Shown here: positions 6,063 to 12,106 of the stretch, piece by piece | Layout: each line of letters begins with the position of its first letter | How positions within the stretch are numbered: position 1 is the first letter of the stretch | NCBI GenBank assembly: GCA_009780545.1 | Contig: WQZW01000017.1 | Span: forward strand, 1-12,106 | Origin: Treponema sp. | GTDB taxonomy: Bacteria > Spirochaetota > Spirochaetia > Treponematales > Breznakiellaceae | DNA: 12,106 nucleotides | Reading direction: 5' to 3' | Notes under the pieces: generated by a model | What the model was told of the DNA's origin: nothing | What the model saw: the letters and a program-made list of their open reading frames with translations, nothing else | The model's database searches: none | Made by a program: the position numbers and the translations under genes

Positions 6063-7217
6063 TTACTTGACCTGATTCGTGGCCTTTGCCACCTCGCAGA
6101 TTCTGGCGGCCATCTTCTGCAGGGGAACCTGCTCCATGACATGTCCGAACTCGTATGCGACCCGAGGCATTCCATAAACCACCGAGCTTTCCTCGTCCTG
6201 GCCCAGGGTGATTCCGCCTTCCTTATAAATCGTTCCCAGGTGCTGTGCCCCGTCCCGGCCCATGCCGGTCATGATCACCCCGAGGGCCCGGTTCTGGTAG
6301 GCCATGGCGACCGAGGCAAAGAGCACGTCGGCCGAGGGCCGGTGCCCGGAAACCAGCGGCGTGTCGGAAAGCCTGACAAAGTAGTTGAAGCCCCGTCGCT
6401 CGATTTCCAGGTGCCGGTTTCCCTGAGCGACGATGATCTGGCCGGGTTTGATGGGGTCCTCGTCCTCGGCTTCCTTTACGTTGAGCGGGCAGATGCGGTC
6501 CAGGCTCTTGGCGAATTCGCAGGTAAAGCCCGGCGGCATATGCTGGACGACCAGGATCGGAACCTGCAGGTCCGGGTCGATCTGCGAGAATACCACCCGC
6601 AGGGCGTCCGGTCCGCCAGTGCTTATCCCGATGGCGATGACTTCGATCTTTCCCGGCTGCCGGTTCCGCTGGGGAGGATTCGCCGGAGTTGCCGGCTGCG
6701 GGTTCGTAAGGTGGGAGATAAAGTCCTGGGTACGCACCGGTTGGCTGACCGGCTTCGGCACTCCGGCATCGCCCGGCGCGGGAATCTTCTTGCCGTTCAT
6801 CTTCCGGTAGGATCCGCCGTAACCGAGGAGCATCCCGACAAGGATATCCTTAACCAGGTGAATATCCTCCGACTCGGATCCGGAAGGCTTTTGGATGAAA
6901 TCGCTGGCACCAAGGGCAAGGGCCTCCATGGTGATTTCCGCCCCCCGCCTCGCGATGGAGGAAAGAATCACCACCGGGATCGTGATTCCCCGTTTCTTCC
7001 GTTCCTTGAGGAACTCGATGCCGTTCATCTCCGGCATCTCGATGTCCAGGACGATAATGTCGGGGCTTACTCCCCGTTCCAACTTGTCCAGAGCGAACCT
7101 TCCGTTCATCGCTTTGTCCAAAACCGCAAGGCCGGGCGTGGCCGCAACCATGCGGCCTATCAGGTTCCGCATAAGTGCGGAGTCGTCGACTATAAGGACG
7201 GCAATTTCATCAGACAA
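6063..7217 (-). CDS. cheB: Chemotaxis protein-glutamate methylesterase CheB
   Basis: 384 aa from the chosen start. Response regulator domain (1-125) with D11/D12, phospho-acceptor D58 in VLDIEMPEMNG, and K110; a Pro/Gln-rich linker (about 145-188); then the methylesterase domain with the triad S199 (GISTGGP), H226 (VQHMPPGFT) and D322 (GMGRDGA), plus GHRPSADVLF and SVVYGMPRV. It removes methyl groups from (and deamidates) chemoreceptor glutamates in the cytoplasm, adapting the response when phosphorylated by CheA. The reading frame continues up to a TTG at 7235, but GGAGG at 7223-7227 lies 5 nt before the in-frame TTG at 7217 and would be inside the gene otherwise; the protein then begins MSDEIAVLIVDDS, as expected for a receiver domain. 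It follows cheR by 35 nt, so one operon. Confidence 0.93.
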   Translation of the reverse strand: MSDEIAVLIVDDSALMRNLIGRMVAATPGLAVLDKAMNGRFALDKLERGVSPDIIVLDIEMPEMNGIEFLKERKKRGITIPVVILSSIARRGAEITMEALALGASDFIQKPSGSESEDIHLVKDILVGMLLGYGGSYRKMNGKKIPAPGDAGVPKPVSQPVRTQDFISHLTNPQPATPANPPQRNRQPGKIEVIAIGISTGGPDALRVVFSQIDPDLQVPILVVQHMPPGFTCEFAKSLDRICPLNVKEAEDEDPIKPGQIIVAQGNRHLEIERRGFNYFVRLSDTPLVSGHRPSADVLFASVAMAYQNRALGVIMTGMGRDGAQHLGTIYKEGGITLGQDEESSVVYGMPRVAYEFGHVMEQVPLQKMAARICEVAKATNQVK

Positions 7218-7222
7218 AGCAA

Positions 7223-7227
7223 CCTCC
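7223..7227 (-). promoter_or_regulatory. Ribosome binding site deciding the TTG start of cheB
   Basis: GGAGG on the minus strand ends 5 nt before the TTG at 7217. No ATG or GTG start is placed properly for it, so cheB most likely uses TTG. Confidence 0.75.
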
Positions 7228-7252
7228 GTTTCCAACCGAAATAGCTACAGGA

Positions 7253-8074
7253 CTAAGTGGACTTACGGTACAGCGTAGCCCATTCCGTTTTTACAAATTC
7301 AAACTTCGTGTTCATCCCAAAGAGAGATTCCGAATGCCCTATGAACATAAACGATTTGGGTGCCATGGCATCCCAAAAACGGTTGATGACGGCAAGCTGG
7401 GCGGCTTCGTCAAAGTAAATTATCACGTTGCGGCAGAAGATGATGTCCAGTCCCCGCTGCCCGGAATCGTTTTTCAGGTTGTGGTAGTCGAACCTGATCC
7501 TGGACTGTATGTCGCCGTGAATCCGGTAGCCGCCGTCCACCTTGTCGAAGTACTTGGTCAGGTAGTGTGGCGGAATGCCGTCGATCTTGTTGTCGGTGTA
7601 AAAGCCTTCCTTGGCGGTCATCAGGCACTTCAGGCTGATGTCGCTGGCGATGATGTCAAATTTCCAGGAATGGGGGAGTATCTCGTTGAGGAGCATCGCG
7701 ATCGTGTACGGTTCTTCCCCGGTCGAACAGCCGGCGCTCCATATCCTGATCGTCCCGCCCGGACTGTTCTTCTTGATATTGTGGATAAGTTCCGGAATGA
7801 CGAATTTCTCCAGCGCGTCAAAATGCGGCTGGTTCCTGAAAAAACGGGTAAGGTTGGTGGTGATCGAATCGAGGAACGCCTTGAGCTCCTCCTTGTCGCG
7901 GGAAACCATCGCAAAGTAGTCGCCTACCGCTTCCAGCCCCTTGCCCCGCAGTTGCTCTTTCAGTCGGCTTTCCAGAATGGAGCGGTTGGCGGAGGTAAAA
8001 GTAATCCCGCTTTCCTGATATATGAAAGTACGGTACTTTTCAAAATCGGCGTCGGAGAGGAATTCGCTAGTCAT
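7253..8074 (-). CDS. cheR: Chemotaxis protein methyltransferase CheR
   Basis: 273 aa from the ATG at 8074. It methylates chemoreceptor glutamates using S-adenosylmethionine, opposing CheB. Residues 1-70 form the helical N-terminal domain; TTNLTRFFRN (72-81) is the conserved region leading into the catalytic domain; WSAGCSTGEEPYT (112-124) is the SAM-binding loop; FCRNVIIYF and GHSESL are the later family motifs. An in-frame ATG two codons upstream (8080) is possible, but the -10 hexamer at 8081-8086 directly abuts it, and neither ATG has a Shine-Dalgarno. With transcription expected to start at 8074, translation from a leaderless mRNA at that ATG fits best. No receptor-binding pentapeptide can be judged. 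It is first in the cheR-cheB operon; no receptor, cheA or cheW is in the window. Confidence 0.92.
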   Translation of the reverse strand: MTSEFLSDADFEKYRTFIYQESGITFTSANRSILESRLKEQLRGKGLEAVGDYFAMVSRDKEELKAFLDSITTNLTRFFRNQPHFDALEKFVIPELIHNIKKNSPGGTIRIWSAGCSTGEEPYTIAMLLNEILPHSWKFDIIASDISLKCLMTAKEGFYTDNKIDGIPPHYLTKYFDKVDGGYRIHGDIQSRIRFDYHNLKNDSGQRGLDIIFCRNVIIYFDEAAQLAVINRFWDAMAPKSFMFIGHSESLFGMNTKFEFVKTEWATLYRKST

Positions 8075-8080
8075 ATACAT

Positions 8081-8109
8081 AGTTTAGGGGAGGAAGTGGC
8101 CGGTGTCAA
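8081..8109 (-). promoter_or_regulatory. Promoter of cheR-cheB, predicted leaderless
   Basis: On the minus strand, a perfect -35 TTGACA (8104-8109), a 17-nt spacer and -10 TAAACT (8081-8086). The ATG at 8074 lies exactly 6 nt after the -10, where transcription should begin. Confidence 0.75.
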
Positions 8110-8119
8110 TAGAAGCTTC

Positions 8120-8153
8120 GGGGCCGCCATGCCCGTGTCCGAAGGCCGGCCCC
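8120..8153 (-). repeat. GC-rich hairpin between tRNA-Leu and cheR
   Basis: GGGGCC (8120-8125) and GGCCCC (8148-8153) pair perfectly, with a few more G-C pairs possible inside. It lies upstream of the cheR -35, and no U-tract follows on the minus strand. It may help stop read-through from the tRNA gene into cheR. Confidence 0.4.
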
Positions 8154-8162
8154 CAAACTGTC

Positions 8163-8192
8163 CGCCCAAGGGCCTTTCGACAACCTTGGACG
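8163..8192 (-). terminator. Hairpin 16 nt after tRNA-Leu, possible terminator
   Basis: 8184-8192 pairs with 8163-8171 (9 bp including one G-U, 12-nt loop) on the minus strand. Only three T follow a few bases later, so it is an atypical terminator; it could also mark the end of the tRNA precursor. Confidence 0.45.
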
Positions 8193-8208
8193 GCGTTTCC
8201 GCAGGTAA

Positions 8209-8292
8209 TGCCCAGAAGAAGACTTGAACTTCCATGCCTGTTACGGCACTGGTACCTGAAACCAGCGTGTCTACCAATTCCACCATCTGGGC
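8209..8292 (-). tRNA. tRNA-Leu (anticodon CAG)
   Basis: An 84-nt class II cloverleaf. Acceptor stem GCCCAGA pairs fully with TCTGGGC, followed by discriminator A. The anticodon stem CTGGT/ACCAG holds loop TTCAGGT, giving anticodon CAG, which reads CUG. The long variable arm is a TGCC/GGCA stem, as in leucine tRNAs. The T arm is GGAAG/CTTCT with loop TTCAAGT. The 3' CCA is not encoded (TTA follows), so a CCA-adding enzyme is needed. It lies between lacI and cheR on the same strand with its own promoter. Confidence 0.96.
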
Positions 8293-8300
8293 CTATGCTC

Positions 8301-8329
8301 AGTATGCCTTTTCCGGGGAGGAATGTCAA
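8301..8329 (-). promoter_or_regulatory. Promoter of tRNA-Leu, overlapping the lacI stop codon
   Basis: On the minus strand, a perfect -35 TTGACA (8324-8329), a 17-nt spacer and -10 CATACT (8301-8306), followed by 8 nt to the tRNA 5' end at 8292. The lacI stop TGA (8326-8328) lies inside the -35 hexamer. Confidence 0.8.
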
Positions 8330-9369
8330 GAGAGCTGTACGGTCCCCGTTTCCCCTCGCCCGGCAATCGACTTTCGCTCCTCCAGTTTGAAGTCCACGAA
8401 GTTTTTCTGCTCGAACGGCTCGCCGCAGGATATCTTAAGGAGGGTTTCCACGGCGAGCCGGCCCATTCCGTAAAAGTCCTGGATGACCGAGGCTATCGGG
8501 GGATCGGTGTATTCGAGTGCGGTAAGGCCGTCGAAACCGACGAGTGAAAAGTTTTTGCCGACGGCCAAGCCCAGTTCCTTCAAGGCCCGGAACACGCCCA
8601 GCGCCATCAGGTCGGAGCTTGCGAAAACCGCGGTCAGATCGCCGTTGCGCGCGATGGTTTCCCGGATGTTCCAGTAGGCCACGTCCATATTGAACAGTCC
8701 CGGCGTCTCGATGATGTCTTCCTCGGGGATTCCGCCGTTTTTCGCGCCGGAGAGAAAGCCGGCCCGTCTTCGGGCCGTAATGCCGGCGGCCGGGCTTCCG
8801 GTAACATGGCAGATTTTTCCGCCGCCGTTCCGCGCGAAAAGGTCCGCCACGGCGGAGGCCGCCCGAAAATTGTCCGTGGTAACGAAAGCCGTGTTCGCGC
8901 CGTCGCACTCGGTGTCGATCAGCACGCAGGGAATCGGGCTTTCCAAGAGTTCGCCCAGGCGGGAATCGCCCGCATCCAGGCCGTGGACGATCGTGCCGCA
9001 AAGCGAGTTGTACCGGCAGAAGTCCACGAAGCTCATGTTCCGGCTTTTTATCTGCTCGGTCGTGTACAGTACCAGATCGTAGCCTTCCTCCGAGCATTTT
9101 TCGTGAACGCCGCTGAGGATCCGCAGGGTATGCTCGTCGCGGGCGGACCACGAGTTCAGGCTGCTGACGATCAGGCCGACGTACTGCCGGCTTCCGGAGG
9201 AAAGTTCCCGCGCGGACTTGTTCGGGACGTAGCCCAGCCCCTTTACCGCGCGGAACACCCGGTTTCTGGTCGCTTCCGGTATTTCCCGGTAGTTGTTGAG
9301 CACCTTGGACACGGTCGAGATGCTTACGCCGGCCCGTTCCGCCACGTCCTTTATGTTTGACGTACTCAT
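8326..9369 (-). CDS. LacI family transcriptional regulator
   Basis: 347 aa. The first residues NIKDVAERAGVSISTVSKVLNN form the LacI helix-turn-helix, followed by the hinge-helix region up to about residue 60 (NKSARELSSG). The remainder is a periplasmic-binding-protein-like sugar sensor domain, with YVGLIVSSLNS at its start and late VFASSDLMALGVFRALKELG and VGFDG motifs typical of the family. An upstream in-frame TTG at 9390 exists, but the ATG at 9369 gives the standard MSTSNIKDVAERAG start. There is no Shine-Dalgarno before it, and a weak promoter places the -10 only 9 nt upstream. It is divergent from the porin-like gene, whose promoter carries a LacI-type double operator, so it most likely represses that sugar locus. 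The inducer is unknown; the GH94 neighbour suggests a beta-linked glucose oligosaccharide. Confidence 0.93.
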   Translation of the reverse strand: MSTSNIKDVAERAGVSISTVSKVLNNYREIPEATRNRVFRAVKGLGYVPNKSARELSSGSRQYVGLIVSSLNSWSARDEHTLRILSGVHEKCSEEGYDLVLYTTEQIKSRNMSFVDFCRYNSLCGTIVHGLDAGDSRLGELLESPIPCVLIDTECDGANTAFVTTDNFRAASAVADLFARNGGGKICHVTGSPAAGITARRRAGFLSGAKNGGIPEEDIIETPGLFNMDVAYWNIRETIARNGDLTAVFASSDLMALGVFRALKELGLAVGKNFSLVGFDGLTALEYTDPPIASVIQDFYGMGRLAVETLLKISCGEPFEQKNFVDFKLEERKSIAGRGETGTVQLS

Positions 9370-9378
9370 TGCGCTGAC

Positions 9379-9407
9379 ATTGTGGAACAAAAACGCGAAG
9401 GGGACAA
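9379..9407 (-). promoter_or_regulatory. Weak promoter candidate for lacI
   Basis: On the minus strand, TTGTCC (9402-9407), a 17-nt spacer and CACAAT (9379-9384), each 4 of 6 matches to consensus. The lacI ATG at 9369 is 9 nt downstream, so the leader would be only a few nucleotides. Confidence 0.4.
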
Positions 9408-9413
9408 GCCGGC

Positions 9414-9425
9414 GAAAGCCGTTTC
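9414..9425. promoter_or_regulatory. Third GAAA-N4-TTTC dyad, possible lacI autoregulation site
   Basis: GAAAGCCGTTTC has the same GAAA/TTTC arms and spacing as the two operators at 9497-9525 but lacks the central CG. It sits just upstream of the lacI -35 candidate. Its centre is 83 bp from the nearer porin operator, about eight helical turns, so looping is conceivable. Confidence 0.35.
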
Positions 9426-9464
9426 CGGGCCGAAAAAAATTTTCAGAAAAAGCAAAAAAAATGC

Positions 9465-9492
9465 TTGACAGGCTTTTTATCCGTGGTACAAT
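9465..9492 (+). promoter_or_regulatory. Promoter of the porin-like gene with A-rich upstream region
   Basis: A perfect -35 TTGACA (9465-9470), a 16-nt spacer and -10 TACAAT (9487-9492). The stretch 9432-9461 just upstream is strongly A-rich with several A-tracts, as in UP elements. Expected transcription start is near 9499, inside the first operator. Confidence 0.8.
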
Positions 9493-9493
9493 C

Positions 9494-9528
9494 TACGAAA
9501 GCGTTTTCCTAACGAAAACGGTTTCGTA
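9494..9528. promoter_or_regulatory. Double LacI-type operator
   Basis: Two dyads, GAAAGCGTTTTC (9497-9508) and GAAAACGGTTTC (9514-9525), share the GAAA-N-CG-N-TTTC pattern of LacI/CcpA-family operators, with centres 17 bp apart. Together they form a larger inverted repeat: arms 9494-9508 and 9514-9528 match at 14 of 15 positions around a CTAAC spacer. Position directly after the -10 means a bound regulator would block initiation. The divergent lacI gene is the likely regulator. Confidence 0.8.
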
Positions 9529-9590
9529 GGAGGAAGCGCCTTCGCGGTCGTGGATCGCGGATGTTTTCAGGAGGACGAGAGGAGAAAGCT

Positions 9591-10982
9591 ATGAAAAAAA
9601 TGGTGTTTTTTATGGTTCTGGCAACGCTGGCGACGGGAATGCTGGCGGCGCAGGAAGCAAGCTGGCGTTTCGGCGGCGCGCTGTACACCGGACTCCGCAC
9701 GGAATTCTTTCCGTCCGGACACTGGAAGTGGTTTGATCTTGCGAAGGAAATTGACGACCCGGATGATACTGGCGATCCTCCTGCTAAGATACCCAACCCG
9801 AACTACGGCAATCCCAATCCCTATACCGGCACGCCGACTCTCGTTCTGTGGCACATGGACGAGGAAAACAGGGTGCGGTTCTGGGCGGAGTACCAGTACG
9901 GCAATCTCGGTATCGCCGGAAACTTCGATTTCTGGTTTGCCCGTGCGGATGGCAACCAATATGCGCTGGAAGCTCCCAATCTGTTCGGCTGGGTTTCGCT
10001 CCTTGAAAACAGGATACGGATCAGCGCCGGCCGGATAGACAGGCCCGTTTGGCAGGCTCCCGGGGCGGAGGATTTCAACTACAGCAAGGGAACCGGCGCG
10101 CGCTTCGAGTTCCGGCCGATTGACGGGCTGAACGTCGGCTTCTTCCTGCGCCCGTACCTGCTCGACCGTTCGGGGGAATTTCCGAAGAAACCGGAGGACA
10201 ACCTTCCGGAAGGCGGAAAAGGCGGCAACAACTACAGCAACCTCAGAACCGACATCGTCAGCGCGTTGCGGGAAACTTCCTTCGGCCTGCGCTACGACAA
10301 CGACCAAATCGGCGTCGGCGCCGGTTTTCACTTCAGCAGCAGGACCACCGGTATGCGCAATCTGGACGGGGGAACGCCGTATCCGTTCTCGTTCAACTAT
10401 ATTGTCGACAAAGAGCCTTGGAATATGCCCGGCGTGAACCTGCCTGGAAACGGCGACACCAGCGACAAGGACAGGGAAGGGGCGACTTCCGGATACTTCG
10501 GGATTCAGCTTAAGACGGTGCCGAACTTCAACGCCGGCGCGGGCGTGCAGTTTGCCAACCTCGGCGCGTTTGACGAGTACGGCTGGATCTGGTCGTCGCA
10601 GGCCTTTTCCTATTTCTTTCCCGCCGCCGACATGACCGTCGGCCTGAACATGCACCAGAGGCACTGGCATCACAAGACGCTTCGCGGCAACATGAACTAC
10701 GAGTTTGCCCCGTGGGTCGGTGGCTGGCTTGTTCCGGGAAAACTGTGGGGCGACGTCGGCTTTCCGGTTCATTTCTGGGTCGACGTGGTGGACTTTATGG
10801 TGGAGGCAACCCCGAACCTGGTCTGGAACATCAACGGCCGGATGGAGTTCAGGCTTTCGCCGAAAATCTCCATAATAAAGCCGAACAAGGATCAAAAACT
10901 TTTCTTCGGCGGAGTTCCGGCGGTCAGCGACACGATCTGGTCCACCGGCTACGTTCAGGGTAACTTCGTGGTGAGGTTCTAG
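9591..10982 (+). CDS. Putative outer-membrane beta-barrel / porin-like protein
   Basis: 463 aa. The start at 9591 is chosen because AGAGGAG ends 6 nt before it and the product then begins with a signal peptide (MKK, a hydrophobic stretch with a Leu/Ala/Thr core, cleavage near AAQEAS at about 21-23); the in-frame ATG at 9561 lacks a ribosome binding site. The mature protein has many short alternating aromatic/polar strands (for example VRFWAEYQYGNLGIAGNFDFW, split by turns rich in Gly, Asn and Asp), a repeated pattern of strand pairs, and ends in NFVVRF, with the terminal Phe typical of outer-membrane barrels. An early Pro/Asn-rich stretch (about residues 50-75) may be a surface loop or plug. 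No known porin family is recognised with confidence. Its LacI operator and the following GH94 gene suggest it passes an oligosaccharide. Outer-membrane location is a firm guess, the substrate is inference. Confidence 0.75.
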   Translation: MKKMVFFMVLATLATGMLAAQEASWRFGGALYTGLRTEFFPSGHWKWFDLAKEIDDPDDTGDPPAKIPNPNYGNPNPYTGTPTLVLWHMDEENRVRFWAEYQYGNLGIAGNFDFWFARADGNQYALEAPNLFGWVSLLENRIRISAGRIDRPVWQAPGAEDFNYSKGTGARFEFRPIDGLNVGFFLRPYLLDRSGEFPKKPEDNLPEGGKGGNNYSNLRTDIVSALRETSFGLRYDNDQIGVGAGFHFSSRTTGMRNLDGGTPYPFSFNYIVDKEPWNMPGVNLPGNGDTSDKDREGATSGYFGIQLKTVPNFNAGAGVQFANLGAFDEYGWIWSSQAFSYFFPAADMTVGLNMHQRHWHHKTLRGNMNYEFAPWVGGWLVPGKLWGDVGFPVHFWVDVVDFMVEATPNLVWNINGRMEFRLSPKISIIKPNKDQKLFFGGVPAVSDTIWSTGYVQGNFVVRF

Positions 10983-10995
10983 CACGGGGATTGAT

Positions 10996-11048
10996 GCCCG
11001 AACGGGGAACCCCGGCCGAAAGGCGTAAACGGGATTCCCGGTTCGGGC
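10996..11048 (+). terminator. Long hairpin after the porin gene, no U-tract
   Basis: GCCCGAAC (10996-11003) pairs perfectly with GTTCGGGC (11041-11048). Inside, after a G-G mismatch, GGGAA pairs with TTCCC, then CCC with GGG, and the tip holds a GCC-GAAA-GGC mini-stem. It lies between the porin stop and the GH94 start. Without a following T-run it is more likely a partial terminator or an mRNA-stabilising 3' structure that lets the porin message exceed the GH94 message. Confidence 0.5.
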
Positions 11049-11096
11049 GATCAAGCGGCCGAAACATCGGGAAAACGGAAGGGGCATGGCGGAAGA

Positions 11097-12106
11097 ATGA
11101 ATGACGGAAAAATAATCGGCAGCGACCTCTGTGTCGAGTTTTTGGAAACCGGCGACGTCAAAAAAATACAGTCTCGGGGCATACTTCTGAACCAGCTTGT
11201 CGGCAGTCGGCTGGAGTCGATGATTTCCGGCATCCATCTGCGGATAAAAAAAGCGGACGGCTACCGCACTTTTCCCCTTGTCGGCAGCGCGTCGCCGGGC
11301 GGATTTGCCGTTTTGGAAAATCAGGCCGTTTTCTCTGGAAGTGTCGATAAACTTTCGTACACGGTTTACGTCAGCCCGGTGGAAAACATGCTTTTTTATG
11401 ATGTGTTCCTTAAGAATTCCGGGGCAGCGGTAACCGTCGATCTGATATATGCGATGGATCTGGGGCTTGCCGCCGAAGGCCATGTTACCAACAACGAAGC
11501 GTACAATTCCCAGTACATCGACCACAGCGCTTTTGACGGCGAAAACGGCCGGATCGTCTGCTCCCGGCAGAATCAGGAGCAGGGCGGCAAATTTCCTTAT
11601 TACCAGCAGGGCAGCCTCGGAAAAACGACGGCATTTTCCACCGACGGTTACCGTTTTTTCGGCCCAGATTACAAGTGGTCGGGCGAAATCGAAGGTCTGC
11701 AAAAAAGTTCCATCGGCACCGGTGTGTACCAGTATGAATTTGCGTATGTCGCCCTGCAAAGCGAGGAAATCCGGCTTTGCGATTCGGCCCGGGCTACTTT
11801 TTACGGACTTTTTCTGCCGGATATGCCGAAAAGGGTTTCCGCTCCGTTGGCGTCCGCAAACGAAATCAGAAAAATTCATGAAAAAATCGGCTTTCCGGCC
11901 GAATACGAACTTCGTAAATTTTCCCGAAGCATTGATTTTTCCCTCGGGCTTTGCGGTCGCCCGTTTACCGATGACGAAATCGAGCGGGAATATCCTGTCA
12001 GGCGGCACAAGGAATACTCGGACGGCCGGCTCGTAAGTTTTTTTACAAAAAACTATGAACATGTCGTGCTTGCGGAAAAAGAACGGATTACCGAACGTTC
12101 CCACGG
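11097..12106 (+). CDS. GH94-type glycoside phosphorylase, N-terminal part (cut by window end)
   Basis: 336 codons are visible and the frame is open to the last base. The start is ATG 11097; no in-frame ATG, GTG or TTG lies between it and the preceding hairpin. The protein starts MNDGKIIGSDLCVEFLETGD and has no signal peptide, so it is cytoplasmic. Segments such as NNEAYNSQYIDH, VCSRQNQEQGGKFPYYQQGSLG, STDGYRFFGPDYKWSG and VYQYEFAYVALQSEEI recall, from memory, the N-terminal beta-sandwich domain of large GH94 enzymes, in particular 1,2-beta-oligoglucan phosphorylases (about 1,100 aa) rather than the smaller cellobiose phosphorylases. Such enzymes cleave a glucosidic bond with phosphate to give glucose 1-phosphate. 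The catalytic (alpha/alpha)6 domain with its Asp lies beyond the window, so activity and linkage cannot be verified. Codons use TTT for Phe more than the genes at the left, a mild difference. It follows the porin by 114 nt and is probably under the same LacI control. Confidence 0.7.
   Translation, partial: MNDGKIIGSDLCVEFLETGDVKKIQSRGILLNQLVGSRLESMISGIHLRIKKADGYRTFPLVGSASPGGFAVLENQAVFSGSVDKLSYTVYVSPVENMLFYDVFLKNSGAAVTVDLIYAMDLGLAAEGHVTNNEAYNSQYIDHSAFDGENGRIVCSRQNQEQGGKFPYYQQGSLGKTTAFSTDGYRFFGPDYKWSGEIEGLQKSSIGTGVYQYEFAYVALQSEEIRLCDSARATFYGLFLPDMPKRVSAPLASANEIRKIHEKIGFPAEYELRKFSRSIDFSLGLCGRPFTDDEIEREYPVRRHKEYSDGRLVSFFTKNYEHVVLAEKERITERSH

Noticed and set aside
7218..7235. TTG at 7235 as the cheB start
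   Set aside because: It lies upstream of the GGAGG at 7223-7227, which is ideally spaced for the TTG at 7217.
5805..7244. 479-codon plus-strand frame overlapping nifU end, the hairpins and antisense to cheB
   Set aside because: It crosses the palindromic intergenic region and opposes the secure cheB gene; a shadow of codon bias.
9370..9390. TTG at 9390 as the lacI start
   Set aside because: It would add seven residues before the standard LacI N-terminus and falls upstream of the promoter -10 candidate.
9561..9590. Upstream ATG extending the porin gene by ten residues
   Set aside because: No ribosome binding site before it, and it would bury the signal peptide behind charged residues; the AGAGGAG before 9591 decides.
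11086..11100. Four-codon frame (ATG at 11086, TGA at 11098) overlapping the GH94 start
   Set aside because: Probably chance; too short to support as a leader peptide.
9567..12104. Very long open frame on the minus strand (over 800 codons) opposite the porin and GH94 genes
   Set aside because: It runs across two well-supported plus-strand genes and the intergenic hairpin, its translation shows no recognisable domain, and such frames arise from GC-rich third positions in the opposite strand.
1..12106. CRISPR arrays, insertion sequences, attachment sites, rRNA
   Set aside because: No regularly spaced repeats, transposase-like products, integrase genes or rRNA segments were seen; the only tRNA is intact and shows no duplicated 3' end.

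Overview
The window reads as ordinary chromosome of a GC-rich, motile, Gram-negative bacterium with an outer membrane. My best guess is a treponeme-like spirochaete. The reasons are a cheR-cheB pair, NIF-type Fe-S genes with no nitrogenase beside them, two predicted outer-membrane beta-barrels ending in Phe, and a LacI-controlled sugar locus. No 16S gene or other diagnostic marker is present, so this placement is inference. No mobile element or CRISPR was seen. The window cuts a gene at each end.

Left part (1-3804). The C-terminal part of a radical SAM protein is followed by a consensus-like promoter, a leader with a hairpin, tatD, and 12 nt later a short NFACT (RqcH-like) gene, all on +. NFACT meets a minus-strand secreted/outer-membrane protein gene tail to tail, with the two stop codons directly abutting inside a 10-bp palindrome.

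Middle (3805-8080). A 237-nt divergent region carries back-to-back promoters and a 24-nt dyad. nifS (cysteine desulfurase) and a two-domain nifU-like scaffold follow on +; together they should build Fe-S clusters. The gap between nifU and the convergent cheB is filled by three perfect or near-perfect hairpins that share their GTCC/GGAC edges. cheR-cheB (minus) form a chemoreceptor methylation/demethylation operon. cheB most likely starts at an internal TTG chosen by its ribosome binding site.

Right part (8081-12106). A tRNA-Leu(CAG) gene on minus has a promoter whose -35 hexamer overlaps the lacI stop codon. lacI is divergent from an outer-membrane porin-like gene that has its own promoter and a double GAAA-N4-TTTC operator placed over the expected transcription start. 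The gene after the porin, cut by the window end, is a GH94-type glycoside phosphorylase, possibly of the 1,2-beta-oligoglucan class. lacI, porin and phosphorylase look like an inducible uptake and phosphorolysis module for a beta-glucan oligosaccharide.

Two window-wide patterns stand out. First, the promoters of cheR and of the 3804 gene place the -10 hexamer exactly 6 nt before an ATG with no Shine-Dalgarno, which predicts leaderless mRNAs; lacI is nearly the same. nifS, nifU, cheB and the porin have clear ribosome binding sites. Second, intergenic hairpins are strong but lack U-tracts, so termination cannot be called in the usual way. I did not find a clear undescribed multi-gene system. 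The best candidates for novelty are the triple hairpin, the leaderless promoters and the sugar module with its unrecognised porin.
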